Below, piece by piece: positions 9,272 to 18,878 of a DNA stretch of 64,000 nt. The stretch comes from CALLPQ01 sp964479275 (GTDB lineage: Bacteria; Pseudomonadota; Alphaproteobacteria; Caulobacterales; Parvularculaceae). The stretch lies in contig CAYZLR010000004.1 in assembly GCA_964479275.1 (NCBI GenBank), positions 1-64,000 of the forward strand. Reading direction: 5' to 3'. The notes below the pieces were generated by a model that was not told the DNA's origin, ran no database searches, and saw only the letters and a program-made list of their open reading frames with translations. A program made the translations under genes and the position numbers. Numbering within the stretch: position 1 is the first letter of the stretch; every line of letters starts with the position of its first letter.

Positions 9272-9625
9272 TTATTCTGTATGTGTCCCTTGATGAAACA
9301 TAAGTTGCCAGTTTTTTTGATCTCGCCGCCAGATGGAGCTTCTTATTGAAGAATTTTGAGCATTTATACGGTAGGTTGCCATCACGTGGTCTTGACCAAG
9401 CGAACGCGCGGTGAAATCAACGATCCGTGCTTTCTGCGATGAATTTTTCGTCGCCAAAAGAGATTTAATGATTTCACTTCGCTTATAAACTTTGCCAGAA
9501 GCACCAAACTCTACACAGTCCTTAGCGAAAACTTGCTCAAGAAAAATCTCGTCCTTACGGGCTGAATCGCTTAGTAATTTCTCTTCTAGGGCACGTATTT
9601 CATCAACGACTTGATCATTCGACAC
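9272..9625 (-). CDS. SnoaL/NTF2-like (DUF4440-type) small protein
   Basis: A small protein of about 117 residues that reads like a DUF4440/SnoaL domain: a helical N-terminus (VVDEIRALEEKLL), FAKDCVEFGASGKVYKRSEII in the middle and a final beta sheet ending IWRRDQKNWQLMFHQGTHTE. NTF2-like domains are used both as enzymes and as ligand-binding folds, so no function is given. A GTG at 9625 with a GGGG ribosome binding site was chosen; a GTG at 9643 is also possible. Either way the gene overlaps the end of era and sits in front of recO, so it is translated as part of that operon. Finding it between era and recO is unusual. Confidence 0.72.
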   Translation of the reverse strand: MSNDQVVDEIRALEEKLLSDSARKDEIFLEQVFAKDCVEFGASGKVYKRSEIIKSLLATKNSSQKARIVDFTARSLGQDHVMATYRINAQNSSIRSSIWRRDQKNWQLMFHQGTHTE

Positions 9626-10574
9626 GTTCAAGCCCCATTTCACGATAACGCGCTGCTTCTTCTGCCCAGTTTTCCCGAACTTTCACGTGAATAAAAAGAT
9701 GCACCGATTCTCCCAAGAGCTGTGTTAACTCTTCGCGCGCAGCGGCGCCAATCGCCTTTAAAGTTTGGCCGTTTTTGCCAACAACAATCCCTTTTTGTGT
9801 TTCCCTAGCTACAAACACGATCTGATCCACACGCAATTCTTTCTTTTTCGTCCGTGTCCATCTCTCTGTTTCAACAGTCGTGTCATAGGGTAATTCGTCG
9901 TGCAGACGCAGGTAGAGTTTCTCCCGCGTAATTTCCGCCGCCATTAAACGATCCGTGATGTCAGATAATTGATCAGGGGGATAATGCCATGGTTGCACAG
10001 GAATTTGTTCGAGCAAGAATTTGCGTAGTGGCTCCAACCCATCACCATTATCCGCAGAAATGATAAATGTATCGGAAAAAACGCCATGATCATTGAGATC
10101 ACTAATTAAGGCCAAAAGCTTTTGATGAGGAAGTAAGTCAATTTTGTTGATTGCAAGAACGACTTTTTCCCCAGCCTGTTTTAACTTTCGAATGATCGCA
10201 TCCGTATCTTCACGGGCGCGCTTGGCTTGTTTCATCGATTTAACAGCCTGCGACCCTAAGTAAGCGGGGGCATCAACTAACAAAAGCGTAACGTCTGCGC
10301 CCTGTGTCCCCTCCCAGGCTGCAGAGACCATAGAACGATCCAGACGACGCTTGGGCGCAAAGATGCCTGGTGTATCGATAAAAACAATTTGCGTTTCATC
10401 CTGCATCATCACACCGCGCACGCGCGCTCTGGTTGTTTGAACCTTATGGGTCACGATAGAAACTTTGGCACCAACCATAGAGTTTACCAAAGTCGACTTG
10501 CCGGCATTGGGCGCACCAATGACCGCAACAAACCCGCATTTCTGCGCCTCAACAGCAATTGTGTTATCAGTCAT
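9615..10574 (-). CDS. era: GTPase Era
   Basis: Era is an essential GTPase that binds 16S rRNA near its 3' end and helps mature the 30S subunit. The G domain shows GAPNAGKST (P-loop), the switch DTPG, and NKID; the C-terminal KH domain contains VARETQKGIVVGKNGQTLKAIG. The start chosen is the ATG at 10574, inside the last codons of rnc (ATGACTGA), giving a coupled overlap of eight bases; a longer reading frame adds seven residues that lie wholly inside rnc. 319 residues is normal for the family. Confidence 0.96.
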   Translation of the reverse strand: MTDNTIAVEAQKCGFVAVIGAPNAGKSTLVNSMVGAKVSIVTHKVQTTRARVRGVMMQDETQIVFIDTPGIFAPKRRLDRSMVSAAWEGTQGADVTLLLVDAPAYLGSQAVKSMKQAKRAREDTDAIIRKLKQAGEKVVLAINKIDLLPHQKLLALISDLNDHGVFSDTFIISADNGDGLEPLRKFLLEQIPVQPWHYPPDQLSDITDRLMAAEITREKLYLRLHDELPYDTTVETERWTRTKKKELRVDQIVFVARETQKGIVVGKNGQTLKAIGAAAREELTQLLGESVHLFIHVKVRENWAEEAARYREMGLERVE

Positions 10575-11271
10575 GGTCGTCCCAAAGGTTTTCACGAATT
10601 AAAAAGTTTCTCGCCGCCTGCATTTGCGCATCACGTTTTGATTTCCCAATGGCAATTGCAGGTTCATATCCTTTAATCAACACTTTAATTGTAAATGATG
10701 GATTATGAGCCGGCCCTTGTCTTGAGATTTCTTTGTAAGATGGAACACCGAGTTTTTTATCCTGACTCCACTCTTGTAACATAGTTTTGGAATCGCGATG
10801 TGCTTTTGATAAGTCTTCAAAATTGGGTAACCAAAAAAGGTTAAAAGCCTGTCTTGCCGCCTTTAGACCACCATCGATATATAGAGCACCCAAGAACGCT
10901 TCACACACATCCCCCAAGATTGCTTTTTTTGCCCGTCCACCGGCCTCTTCCTCAAAGGCTGACATCTGCACCAATTGATCGAGCCCCAAAGAAAGCGCAG
11001 CAGTGGCACAGGTTTCCTTGCGTACCAATGCATTTAGACGCGGCGCAAGATCACCCTCCTCCAAATCAGGATAACGACGCCATAGTTCTTCGGCAACCAT
11101 CAACCCAAGCACACGGTCTCCTAGAAATTCTAACCGCTCAAGATCGCGAACCTTATTACCCTTATGAGAGAGGCTTGAATGGGTTAAAGCGCGTTCAGCC
11201 AAAGTTTTATCTTTAAACTGATGGCCGATATAGGATTCCAGCTCTTCAAATTCTTTTACGTCGATCATCAT
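10567..11271 (-). CDS. rnc: Ribonuclease III
   Basis: RNase III cuts double-stranded RNA in rRNA processing and mRNA turnover. The 234-residue protein has the signature ERLEFLGDRVLGLMV with its acidic metal ligands near residue 45, the second acidic site in LGDVCEAFLGALYIDGG, and a C-terminal dsRNA-binding domain ending KSKRDAQMQAARNFLI. Its ATG overlaps the lepB stop by four bases (ATGA), and its own end overlaps era, so lepB, rnc and era are translationally coupled. Confidence 0.96.
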   Translation of the reverse strand: MMIDVKEFEELESYIGHQFKDKTLAERALTHSSLSHKGNKVRDLERLEFLGDRVLGLMVAEELWRRYPDLEEGDLAPRLNALVRKETCATAALSLGLDQLVQMSAFEEEAGGRAKKAILGDVCEAFLGALYIDGGLKAARQAFNLFWLPNFEDLSKAHRDSKTMLQEWSQDKKLGVPSYKEISRQGPAHNPSFTIKVLIKGYEPAIAIGKSKRDAQMQAARNFLIRENLWDDHD

Positions 11272-12041
11272 TCTATCGTTTTAAAAAACCTTGTCCCACG
11301 AATGGCAGCAGGCCATTTCCAAACCTGCCAAAATTTTGCCTGTGATCCATCAACTGAGATAACGACGTGCTTGGCCTCACCGATCAAATCTTCAAATGGT
11401 ATTGTTCCCACTTCTGATTGAACCCGGCTATCACGCGATTGATCGCGATTGTCCCCTAGCATAAAATAATGTCCGCTCGGAACTCGATAGGGGCCGCGAT
11501 CATCTAAAAATCCTCGCTCACCGTGACATTCATGCACGATATAGTCCATATTGTTGGCAACTGTTTCGCGAAAAACAGGTATAGCGTGATCATATTCATT
11601 ATCGCAAACACCACTAGCAGTTCCCAAATAATCTCTCCGGATGGGTATATTGTTAATATAAACTGTCCCTCCACGGACATAAATTTCATCACCAGGAAGA
11701 CCAATCAATCTTTTGACATAGGCCCGATCACTATCTTTTTTGTTTTTAAAAACCACAACATCACCACGCTCTGGGAATTTTGCAAACAAACGGCCACGCA
11801 GCGGTAATTTCGTTAATGGCCACACTAGAGAGGCTCTTGAATAGCCGTAACTCATTTTAGAAACATACAAAAAATCGCCAACTAATAAATTTGGGCGCAT
11901 CGAACCGGAGGGAATATTGAAGGGCTGAAAAATAAACATTCGCACAATCAACGCTATTCCTACGGCGAGAACAATAAGCCTGGTTAGGGCCCAGTGATCT
12001 TTATTTGTTGGCGAGGTTGGCAATGCCTTATTCCTTCTCAT
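11268..12041 (-). CDS. lepB: Signal peptidase I
   Basis: LepB removes signal peptides from exported proteins at the inner membrane. The 257-residue protein has one N-terminal membrane helix (LIVLAVGIALIVRMFIF), the catalytic serine in NIPSGSMRPNLLVGD, the catalytic lysine in DRAYVKRLIGLPGD, and the late motif HYFMLGDNRDQSRDSR. It lies 18 bases downstream of acpS and overlaps rnc. Likely substrates inside this window include Slt and other exported proteins. Confidence 0.96.
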   Translation of the reverse strand: MRRNKALPTSPTNKDHWALTRLIVLAVGIALIVRMFIFQPFNIPSGSMRPNLLVGDFLYVSKMSYGYSRASLVWPLTKLPLRGRLFAKFPERGDVVVFKNKKDSDRAYVKRLIGLPGDEIYVRGGTVYINNIPIRRDYLGTASGVCDNEYDHAIPVFRETVANNMDYIVHECHGERGFLDDRGPYRVPSGHYFMLGDNRDQSRDSRVQSEVGTIPFEDLIGEAKHVVISVDGSQAKFWQVWKWPAAIRGTRFFKTIE

Positions 12042-12059
12042 AGCGCTTTTGAATTTCTT

Positions 12060-12461
12060 TTATGCCTTTGGCCGCGCTTCTATCATAACGAAGGCTTGAG
12101 CGGTTGGAAAATCATCGGTGATCGTCAAATGAATATGGGCTTCATGATCGTCAGGCGTTAACACAGCAAGGCGCTTTGCTGCACCGCCCGATAAAACCAT
12201 AGTGGGCTTTCCGCCCGGCAAATTATCGACCCCCATATCTCGCCAATAAACCTGCTTGGCGATACCGGTGCCAAGTGCTTTGGAGCATGCTTCTTTCGCA
12301 GCAAAACGTTTGGCATAAGATGCAGCACGTTGATTGCGTCGCTCGGACTTGGCTTGCTCAATGCGTGTATAAAGCCTTTGAATAAAGCGGTCCCCATGTC
12401 GATCAAGCATTTTTTCAATGCGCCGAATATCTATGATATCGTTTCCTATACCAATGATCAT
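12060..12461 (-). CDS. acpS: Holo-[acyl-carrier-protein] synthase
   Basis: AcpS transfers the phosphopantetheine arm of coenzyme A to acyl carrier protein, switching on fatty acid synthesis. The 133-residue length fits. Visible motifs are GIGNDIIDIRRIEKML at the N-terminus, which holds the metal-binding aspartate, and AKRFAAKEACSKALGTGI with the conserved catalytic region. It sits between pdxJ and lepB, the usual alphaproteobacterial place. Confidence 0.95.
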   Translation of the reverse strand: MIIGIGNDIIDIRRIEKMLDRHGDRFIQRLYTRIEQAKSERRNQRAASYAKRFAAKEACSKALGTGIAKQVYWRDMGVDNLPGGKPTMVLSGGAAKRLAVLTPDDHEAHIHLTITDDFPTAQAFVMIEARPKA

Positions 12462-12516
12462 TCTTATGCCTTTCCCAAAAATACGTCAGACAGAACAAAA
12501 GGGATAGCACCGGCCA

Positions 12517-13287
12517 TTAATAATGCCCACCTGTACGTGCATCTTGTATTAATCGCTTCATCTCTTTTACACTTTGCGCAAACCCCATAAAAATTGCCTC
12601 ACCAACGAGAAAATGCCCAATATTGAGTTCGCGCAATTCAGGTATCGCTGCGATGGGTTGGACATTATGAAACGTTAACCCATGACCGGCATGAACCTCC
12701 AACCCTAAACTATGCGCAAAAGCCGCAGCCTCTCTTATCAGGTCAAACTCTTTTTGAATGCGCGCGGGTGTTGTTGAGACACACGCTTCATAATATGCCC
12801 CTGTGTGAATTTCTATAACCGGGGCTCCGGTCGATTTGACCGCCTCAATTTGATGCTTGTCAGGATCAATAAACAACGACACCCTCGCACCCGCATCTCC
12901 TAATTCACGAACAAATGGGACGAGGAAATTGTGTTGACCATGAACATCCAAACCGCCTTCAGTTGTGCGCTCATTTCTATTTTCCGGCACAAGGCAGCAA
13001 GCATGGGGTTTCACCTCAGTCACCAATTTTAGCATCTCTGCTGTGGCCGCCATTTCAAAATTCAATGGCAAGTCAATTTCTTCACGAAGACGCCGCATGT
13101 CGTCGTCTTTAATGTGTCTGCGATCTTCACGTAAATGCGCTGTAATGCCATCTGCCCCCGCATCAGCGACCAAATGAGCCGCACGAACCGGATCAGGATG
13201 AGTCCCCCCGCGCGCATTACGCAAAGTGGCCACGTGATCAATATTCACCCCTAATCGGATCGGTGGCTTTACGGTTTCTTTAGTCAT
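12517..13287 (-). CDS. pdxJ: Pyridoxine 5'-phosphate synthase
   Basis: PdxJ condenses 1-deoxyxylulose 5-phosphate with 3-amino-2-oxopropyl phosphate to make pyridoxine 5'-phosphate, the last ring-forming step of vitamin B6 synthesis. The 256-residue TIM barrel opens with RLGVNIDHVATLRNARGG and contains TAHLREDRRHIKDDD and EVHAGHGL, all well conserved. It is followed by acpS after 55 bases and preceded by pyrE. Confidence 0.96.
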   Translation of the reverse strand: MTKETVKPPIRLGVNIDHVATLRNARGGTHPDPVRAAHLVADAGADGITAHLREDRRHIKDDDMRRLREEIDLPLNFEMAATAEMLKLVTEVKPHACCLVPENRNERTTEGGLDVHGQHNFLVPFVRELGDAGARVSLFIDPDKHQIEAVKSTGAPVIEIHTGAYYEACVSTTPARIQKEFDLIREAAAFAHSLGLEVHAGHGLTFHNVQPIAAIPELRELNIGHFLVGEAIFMGFAQSVKEMKRLIQDARTGGHY

Positions 13288-13331
13288 CTTTTATTGATCT
13301 CAATTTGCATGGTTGACGTTAAAGACATTTT

Positions 13332-13922
13332 TCACTGACGAATTCCTCTACTCCCAGGTTTAACTGCTGGAATGCCGATTAAATGTTCAGGTAAATCGTC
13401 CGCTGGCCAACTTTGGACATTCAATGTAGCGAGTGCAACCATAGGCGCCCCGACTTGTACACTGCCCCCAGATCGATCAATTAAACAGGCTAGCCCCACA
13501 ACTTCACCATCCACCGCGCGAACGGCATCAATACATTCGCGTGCGGACAAACCGGTAGAGACAATATCTTCAATAATTAAAATACGAGATTTAGGTTCAA
13601 TAAAAAATCCACGCCGCAATTGAAAATTGCCTTCGACTCTTTCCGTAAACATAAACGGTTTTTGCAAATGGCGCGCAGTCTCATAACCATAAATAATCGC
13701 ACCCATCGCCGGAGCAATAACGTAATCTATGCGATTACCAAAATGGGTCATCGCCTTTTCTGCAAGCGCTCGACATAATTTTTCTGTACGATCGGGGAAT
13801 TTCGAAACCATCGATTTGTTTAAATAGGTGTCGCTATGACGCCCGGAAGAAAGAACGAAATGCCCTTTTAATAAAGCGCCAGCCTCTTCAAATTCCTCTA
13901 AAACTTCATCATGTGTCAGCAT
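13332..13922 (-). CDS. pyrE: Orotate phosphoribosyltransferase
   Basis: PyrE joins orotate to PRPP to give OMP in pyrimidine synthesis. The protein has about 196 residues. The PRPP-binding motif is RILIIEDIVSTGLSARECID; the N-terminal part has FVLSSGRHSDTYLNKS. The ATG at 13922 overlaps the end of rsh by 14 bases; a TTG two codons earlier is less likely. Translation is probably coupled to rsh. The arrangement rsh-pyrE-pdxJ-acpS-lepB is a familiar alphaproteobacterial order. Confidence 0.94.
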   Translation of the reverse strand: MLTHDEVLEEFEEAGALLKGHFVLSSGRHSDTYLNKSMVSKFPDRTEKLCRALAEKAMTHFGNRIDYVIAPAMGAIIYGYETARHLQKPFMFTERVEGNFQLRRGFFIEPKSRILIIEDIVSTGLSARECIDAVRAVDGEVVGLACLIDRSGGSVQVGAPMVALATLNVQSWPADDLPEHLIGIPAVKPGSRGIRQ

Positions 13923-16299
13923 TCTCAATTTCCATATCTATGATTTCTTCGCTCGATTCATGTCTTTGCGCTGAGATTGTTGTTGTCGATGCTCGCAACG
14001 CTGTTAGTAATTGGGTTAATCGTTGAATATCGGTAACCCCCAAACTGATCATTAAATCAAAAAAGTCCGACGTTCTGCGCAAGAATTTAATGTTTGTGAT
14101 TGATGTTCGATAACGCGCAATAATAGCAGCAATCTCACTCAAACCGCCAACTTCATTATTAGCCGTAACTAAAATAATACTATTGGCCCGAAACTCCCCC
14201 CTGTCGTCACGCCATTTTACATCAACCCATTGATCTTGAGGAGGGTCATCGATCGCAAGGCGCTCACAAAAAATCGTATGAATATGAAGATTTTGTTTGG
14301 ACGATTTTATTCCGACGATCCTCTCACCGGGTAATGGAAAACAGCACTTGCTCATCACGCCTCGATAACTTGGCGGAATGCCCATTACGACAAAGCGAGG
14401 ATCTATTTCTGCGCCTCCTCGCGCCGCGCGCACCTCATGTTCGCTGATTTTTGCCGCCCCCGGATAAGTCGCCTCCACCAATTCTCTTGCAGATAAATCT
14501 CCGCGCCCTATGCGCGCCAAAGCATCATTGACGGACTTTAGTTTTAAGCGCGATAATGATGTTTTGATCGCCTTAATCGAAAACTCAAGCTTCGCCCCTC
14601 TAAACGTGTTTTCAGCAACCTCTCGCCCGCGCTCAACTTGTTCGTCATATTCAAGTTGTTTTAAGCGTTTGCGTATGCCGGCTCTCGCCCGTCCAGTGAC
14701 AACCATGCTCTCCCAATCAGCAGGTGGGCGCGCATTGTTTGCACAGAGAATATTAACAACATCCCCATTTTTCAACGCAATGCGCAATGGCCTTGTATAC
14801 CCGTTAACTTTGGCACTTATACACGTATCCCCAATTCGGGTGTGGACCGCATAGGCAAAATCAAGAGGCGTTGCACCGCGGGGAAGATCAATCACACTCC
14901 CCATTGGGGTAAAACAAAAAACCTGATCTTGAAACAATTCAAGTTTTGCATAATGCAATGCCTCAGAAGGGTCTTCATCATTGCCAAAAATTGATTTTAG
15001 GCTGTTGGCCGTCTTTTTTGGATCAAAATCGGCCGGTACAATAAATTCTGTGCGGGCAGGCATATTTTTCGCTACGACGCTATCATTACCTTCAATCGAA
15101 TGATCATTCGGATCTTTGTAGAGCCAATGAGCGGCTGCGCCGCGTTCAGCATGATCATGCATTTTGTGTGTGCGGATCTGGATCTCAACCCGCTGGCGAG
15201 AGCCATTTTCGTTTGGTGGTCCAACCACAGCCGTATGAATAGACTGATAATTATTCGGTTTGGGAATAGAAATATAGTCGTCAAATTCTTCTGGGATCAT
15301 TCGCCATCTTGTATGGATCACACCCAGCGCACGGTAACATTCCTCAACATTACTGACCACTATCCTGAACGCGTATATATCCGCTAACTCTTCAAACGAA
15401 ATATTCTTGGCTTCCATTTTTCGCCAGATAGAATAAGGACGTTTCTCCCGGCTCGTCACCTCCGCTTCTATCCCTGCAAGGGCAAGGCGCTCTCTCAAAG
15501 TTTGAGCAAGATCAACAACCCCCTTCACAGTTGATTTATGCAATTCTTCGAGGCGTTGCTCGATGGTTTCAAACGCCTCACGATTAATTTCACGAAACGA
15601 TAAATCTTCCAATTCATCACGAAACCGATGAATACCAATACGCCCAGCTAGTGGCGCATAAATTTCTAAAGTCTCACGTGCAATGCGTTCTTGTTTTTCA
15701 GGTCGATTGAAATGATGCAGCGTCCGCATATTATGCAGTCTATCAGCAAGTTTAACCAATAGGACACGCATATCATCGGCCATCGCCATTACGAGTTTGC
15801 GAAAATTCTCCGCTTGCTTATTTTCTTCCGATTTTAATTCAATTTTTGAGAGCTTGGTGACGCCATCAACAAGTTTGGCAATTTCAGCTCCAAAGATACG
15901 ATCTATATCTTCTAATGTTGTATCCGTATCCTCAACCGTATCATGAAGAAGCGCCGTGATCACTGTTGCTGGGTCCGCTTTTAATTCAGTCAAAATACCC
16001 GCAACAGCTAGAGGATGTGTAAAATAAGGATCGCCCGATTTTCTTTTCTGCTCTCCGTGGGCTTGCATGGAATACACATAAGCCCTGTTTAGCAAATCTT
16101 CATTGACATCCGGATCATAGGCCCGAACTCTGTCCACCAATTCATACTGACGTATAAATCCCACAGGCATTTTTACAGTCTTTTGAGATTTCTTCTGCGC
16201 CTCTCCAACCGGTTGATGATTCGCCTGTCCATCCATATTTGAAGACAAGGGACTAGCATCAGGATGATGAGCCATGTGAGAGTCGGGCTTCGTGGCCAA
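13909..16299 (-). CDS. rsh: Bifunctional (p)ppGpp synthetase/hydrolase, RelA/SpoT family
   Basis: Makes and breaks the alarmone (p)ppGpp in the stringent response. Domains in order: an HD hydrolase with VITALLHDTVEDTD and ADRLHNMRTL; a synthetase domain with FRIVVSNVEECYRALG and KPNNYQSIHTAVVGP; a TGS domain (CFTPMGSVIDLPRGATPLDFAYAV); and a C-terminal ACT domain. Both active sites look intact, as expected where one Rsh does both jobs. The frame opens with a TTG at 16299 that has AGGAG nine bases upstream; the first ATG (16275) has a poorer site, so TTG is preferred. 796 residues includes an unconserved stretch of roughly 45 at the N-terminus. It lies downstream of rpoZ, as in many proteobacteria. 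Confidence 0.95.
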   Translation of the reverse strand: MATKPDSHMAHHPDASPLSSNMDGQANHQPVGEAQKKSQKTVKMPVGFIRQYELVDRVRAYDPDVNEDLLNRAYVYSMQAHGEQKRKSGDPYFTHPLAVAGILTELKADPATVITALLHDTVEDTDTTLEDIDRIFGAEIAKLVDGVTKLSKIELKSEENKQAENFRKLVMAMADDMRVLLVKLADRLHNMRTLHHFNRPEKQERIARETLEIYAPLAGRIGIHRFRDELEDLSFREINREAFETIEQRLEELHKSTVKGVVDLAQTLRERLALAGIEAEVTSREKRPYSIWRKMEAKNISFEELADIYAFRIVVSNVEECYRALGVIHTRWRMIPEEFDDYISIPKPNNYQSIHTAVVGPPNENGSRQRVEIQIRTHKMHDHAERGAAAHWLYKDPNDHSIEGNDSVVAKNMPARTEFIVPADFDPKKTANSLKSIFGNDEDPSEALHYAKLELFQDQVFCFTPMGSVIDLPRGATPLDFAYAVHTRIGDTCISAKVNGYTRPLRIALKNGDVVNILCANNARPPADWESMVVTGRARAGIRKRLKQLEYDEQVERGREVAENTFRGAKLEFSIKAIKTSLSRLKLKSVNDALARIGRGDLSARELVEATYPGAAKISEHEVRAARGGAEIDPRFVVMGIPPSYRGVMSKCCFPLPGERIVGIKSSKQNLHIHTIFCERLAIDDPPQDQWVDVKWRDDRGEFRANSIILVTANNEVGGLSEIAAIIARYRTSITNIKFLRRTSDFFDLMISLGVTDIQRLTQLLTALRASTTTISAQRHESSEEIIDMEIENADT

Positions 16300-16454
16300 A
16301 AATCAGATCTCCTGAAATAGCATAAACAGTAGCACTCAGATTGGTGTGATCATAGCGCGAAAACCCATTGCGGCTAAAGATAAAATGTCGATCAAATAAG
16401 CTTTTTATGCCTTCATGGCACAAATATTTTCTCGAATTTTGAATGAAGCTGAAT

Positions 16455-16820
16455 TTAGCTTTTCGGCAAAGTTTGCTGGGTCATCATGCCTGAGTCTTGC
16501 AGAGATTTCAGGAAATCATCCTCATTGAGGTTGTCGAAATCTGGCTGGTCGGCGTTTTCAGCTTCACTCTCAAACTCATCAACCTCATCGGTATTGTTAT
16601 GCTTTTGAAGAGAAGAGACCAAGTCTGTTTCCAAGAGCTCTGGTGAAAGCTCACCATCAGCAATTTCACGCAGGGCGACAACAGGGTTTTTATCATTATC
16701 ACGTTCGACCAGTAATTCAGCACCAGATGACAGAATCCGCCCACGATGAGCCGCCAATAAAACCAACTCAAATCGATTTTGGACTTTGTCTACACAATCT
16801 TCAACGGTAACACGCGCCAT
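16455..16820 (-). CDS. rpoZ: RNA polymerase omega subunit
   Basis: Omega binds the beta-prime subunit and helps RNA polymerase assembly and the response to ppGpp. The 121-residue protein starts MARVTVEDCVDKVQNRFELVLLAAHRGR, the standard omega N-terminus, followed by DKNPVVALREIADGELSPE. The C-terminal tail is acidic (FESEAENADQPDFDNLNEDDF). An AGGAGTG ribosome binding site precedes the ATG. It lies 155 bases upstream of rsh on the same strand. Confidence 0.95.
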   Translation of the reverse strand: MARVTVEDCVDKVQNRFELVLLAAHRGRILSSGAELLVERDNDKNPVVALREIADGELSPELLETDLVSSLQKHNNTDEVDEFESEAENADQPDFDNLNEDDFLKSLQDSGMMTQQTLPKS

Positions 16821-17050
16821 AAATCACTCCTGAATGCATTTCTTCCTGAGATAGAGAAATACCCTATGCCTAGCCCTTCGACATATCCCCTGCACACGAT
16901 GAAAACAAGCCAAATTTTAAAGATAATTGCTTGAAAATCATAAAAATATCCTCAACTTCAAGGCGGCCTGCCTATTACACCCCCAAAGCAGAGAACAAAC
17001 GATTAATCGAAGCCTGATATTATGCCCCGTGGCTGGTCCTCTCGCCTAGC

Positions 17051-17524
17051 CTACACCCATCGGCGAACACGGCTTTTGTACTCTTCATATTGCGTCCCGA
17101 AACGGTCTTCAAGATAACGTTCCTCGGGAAGGATCACCAGAAAATGGATCGCGGTTCCAGCCAGTAATGTCATGAATACCATCCATAAATTTAAGGTTGC
17201 GAACCCAAGTCCGGTGCCTAGCAGCATCATCGCAACATAAATAGGGTTACGCGAATGACTATAAACTCCATTTGTAAAGAGTTGCCGCGAGGGTGTCGTT
17301 GGACGCAATTCCTCGCCAAATTCTCCAAAGATACGAATACACATTTGCAAAATGACAACCGCACCCACGACAAAAACCAACCCTAAAAACTCGCCGGCAA
17401 TTGAGGGAATGGGCAGTAACCCGCCATAAGCCACCCGCAGCGTAAACCCTAATATGAGCGCCACTAACATCACCAAAGGGGGATGTATCTTCGCCCGTGG
17501 ATGATCCTCTTCAAAAGCAGCCAT
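17051..17524 (-). CDS. Isoprenylcysteine carboxyl methyltransferase-like membrane protein
   Basis: A 157-residue membrane protein with about four hydrophobic helices. The C-terminal half reads SRNPIYVAMMLLGTGLGFATLN and then LPEERYLEDRFGTQYEEYKSRVRRW, the pattern of the ICMT/PEMT membrane methyltransferase family (the NPxY and EExxL...F...Y..Y..RVxRW motifs). The methyl acceptor is unknown, and bacterial members have varied roles. The ATG at 17524 shares its A with the smpB stop (TAATG), so it is translationally coupled to smpB; an upstream in-frame start inside smpB is unlikely. Confidence 0.8.
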   Translation of the reverse strand: MAAFEEDHPRAKIHPPLVMLVALILGFTLRVAYGGLLPIPSIAGEFLGLVFVVGAVVILQMCIRIFGEFGEELRPTTPSRQLFTNGVYSHSRNPIYVAMMLLGTGLGFATLNLWMVFMTLLAGTAIHFLVILPEERYLEDRFGTQYEEYKSRVRRWV

Positions 17525-18000
17525 TAACCTTTGTCTCTCATCAATCTTTGCTTTTGCCGATTCCAATCACGGGTTTTAGAACTATCCCGTTTATCGTGGT
17601 TTTTCTTCCCTTGGCCAATTCCGACATCAAGCTTTACCATTCCTCGATCATTAAAAAACAATCGTAACGGGATCAAGGTAAACCCCTTACGCTCCACGGC
17701 CTGAGCCATTTGTGTAATCTGGCGTTTATGCAAAAGTAATTTACGTGATCGCTTGGGCTCATGGTTTAGGCGATTGCCATGGGCGTATTCGGGAATGTTA
17801 GCATTGATAAGCCATATTCCATTGTCTTCTGGCGAGGCATAGGACTCAGCAATTGTCGCCTTTCCGTCGCGCAGGGATTTCACCTCGGTACCCGTTAAAA
17901 CCAGCCCTGCTTCAATGCTCTCTTCAATATAATAATCATGCCGGGCTTTTCTATTTTCCGCTATTATTTTGCGTGCCCGATCTTCCTTTTTGGGGGCCAT
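17524..18000 (-). CDS. smpB: SsrA-binding protein SmpB
   Basis: SmpB binds tmRNA and carries it to stalled ribosomes for trans-translation. The 158-residue length fits. Conserved stretches are ENRKARHDYYIEESIEAGLVLTGTEVKSLR cut here into its parts (NRKARHDYYIEE and GLVLTGTEVKSLRDG), and the basic C-terminal tail KKNHDKRDSSKTRDWNRQK, which enters the mRNA channel. Its ATG overlaps the dapA stop by one base (TGATG). The tmRNA gene itself is not in this window. Confidence 0.96.
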   Translation of the reverse strand: MAPKKEDRARKIIAENRKARHDYYIEESIEAGLVLTGTEVKSLRDGKATIAESYASPEDNGIWLINANIPEYAHGNRLNHEPKRSRKLLLHKRQITQMAQAVERKGFTLIPLRLFFNDRGMVKLDVGIGQGKKNHDKRDSSKTRDWNRQKQRLMRDKG

Positions 18001-18878
18001 CAGTCGATCATATCCAAACTTTTCAAAGCGAGTTCAATTGCTCTTTTCGATTCTGCACTCGCTTCAACCAAAGGTAAACGTAAATCTTCATTACACAAAC
18101 CCAGAAGTGACAACGCATATTTCGCCGGGCCAGGACTGGTATCCATGAATAACGCCTCAGCTAAAGGAGCCAATTGATCTTGAAGCTTAACAGCGGTTTC
18201 AAAATCTCCCCTCAAGGTCGCTTCCTGCAGTTTAGCACTCAATTCCGGCGCCACATTTGATACAACAGAAATACACCCGGTCCCCCCCATGGCATTAAAC
18301 CCGACGGCGGTCATATCTTCACCAGAAATTTGAATAAAATCCTCACCGCTAGCAAGACGTTGTAAGGCCACTCTAGCAAGGTCGCCTGTCGCATCCTTGA
18401 TCCCAATTATTCGCGGCAATTGGGAAAGGGCTGCAACAGTCTCAACGGAAAGATTAGCAATTGTTCGCCCTGGCACATTATAAAGAATGATCGGCAAATC
18501 AGTATTGTCGTGAAGCGCTGTAAAATGCGCAACTAATCCCGCTTGACTTGGCTTATTATAATAGCCCGTGACCGCTAAAATAGCATCGGCCCCTAAATCT
18601 TGGGCAAACTCTACCAAGCCTATGGCTTCTCGCGTTGAGTTCGAGCCCGCACCGGCAATAATTGGCACACGCCCTTTTGCAGTTTCCTTACATAACGCTA
18701 CCACTTTGCGATGCTCTTCATGACTCAATGTCGCTGATTCGCCTGTTGTTCCCACAGGCACCAATCCATGAGTTCCAGCATTGATCTGCCTCTCGACGAG
18801 CTTTACAAACGCATCTTCATCAAGCTCCCGGTTTTTAAAGGGGGTGACAAGAGCGGTAATGGATCCTTGAATTTTCAT
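18000..18878 (-). CDS. dapA: 4-hydroxy-tetrahydrodipicolinate synthase
   Basis: DapA condenses pyruvate with aspartate semialdehyde, the first step committed to meso-diaminopimelate and lysine. The 292-residue TIM barrel has the substrate-loop motif VPVGTTGESATL, the catalytic tyrosine in ILYNVPGRT and the Schiff-base lysine in IIGIKDATGD. Its product feeds the meso-DAP that the MurE of the same window adds to peptidoglycan. It overlaps smpB by one base. Confidence 0.96.
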   Translation of the reverse strand: MKIQGSITALVTPFKNRELDEDAFVKLVERQINAGTHGLVPVGTTGESATLSHEEHRKVVALCKETAKGRVPIIAGAGSNSTREAIGLVEFAQDLGADAILAVTGYYNKPSQAGLVAHFTALHDNTDLPIILYNVPGRTIANLSVETVAALSQLPRIIGIKDATGDLARVALQRLASGEDFIQISGEDMTAVGFNAMGGTGCISVVSNVAPELSAKLQEATLRGDFETAVKLQDQLAPLAEALFMDTSPGPAKYALSLLGLCNEDLRLPLVEASAESKRAIELALKSLDMID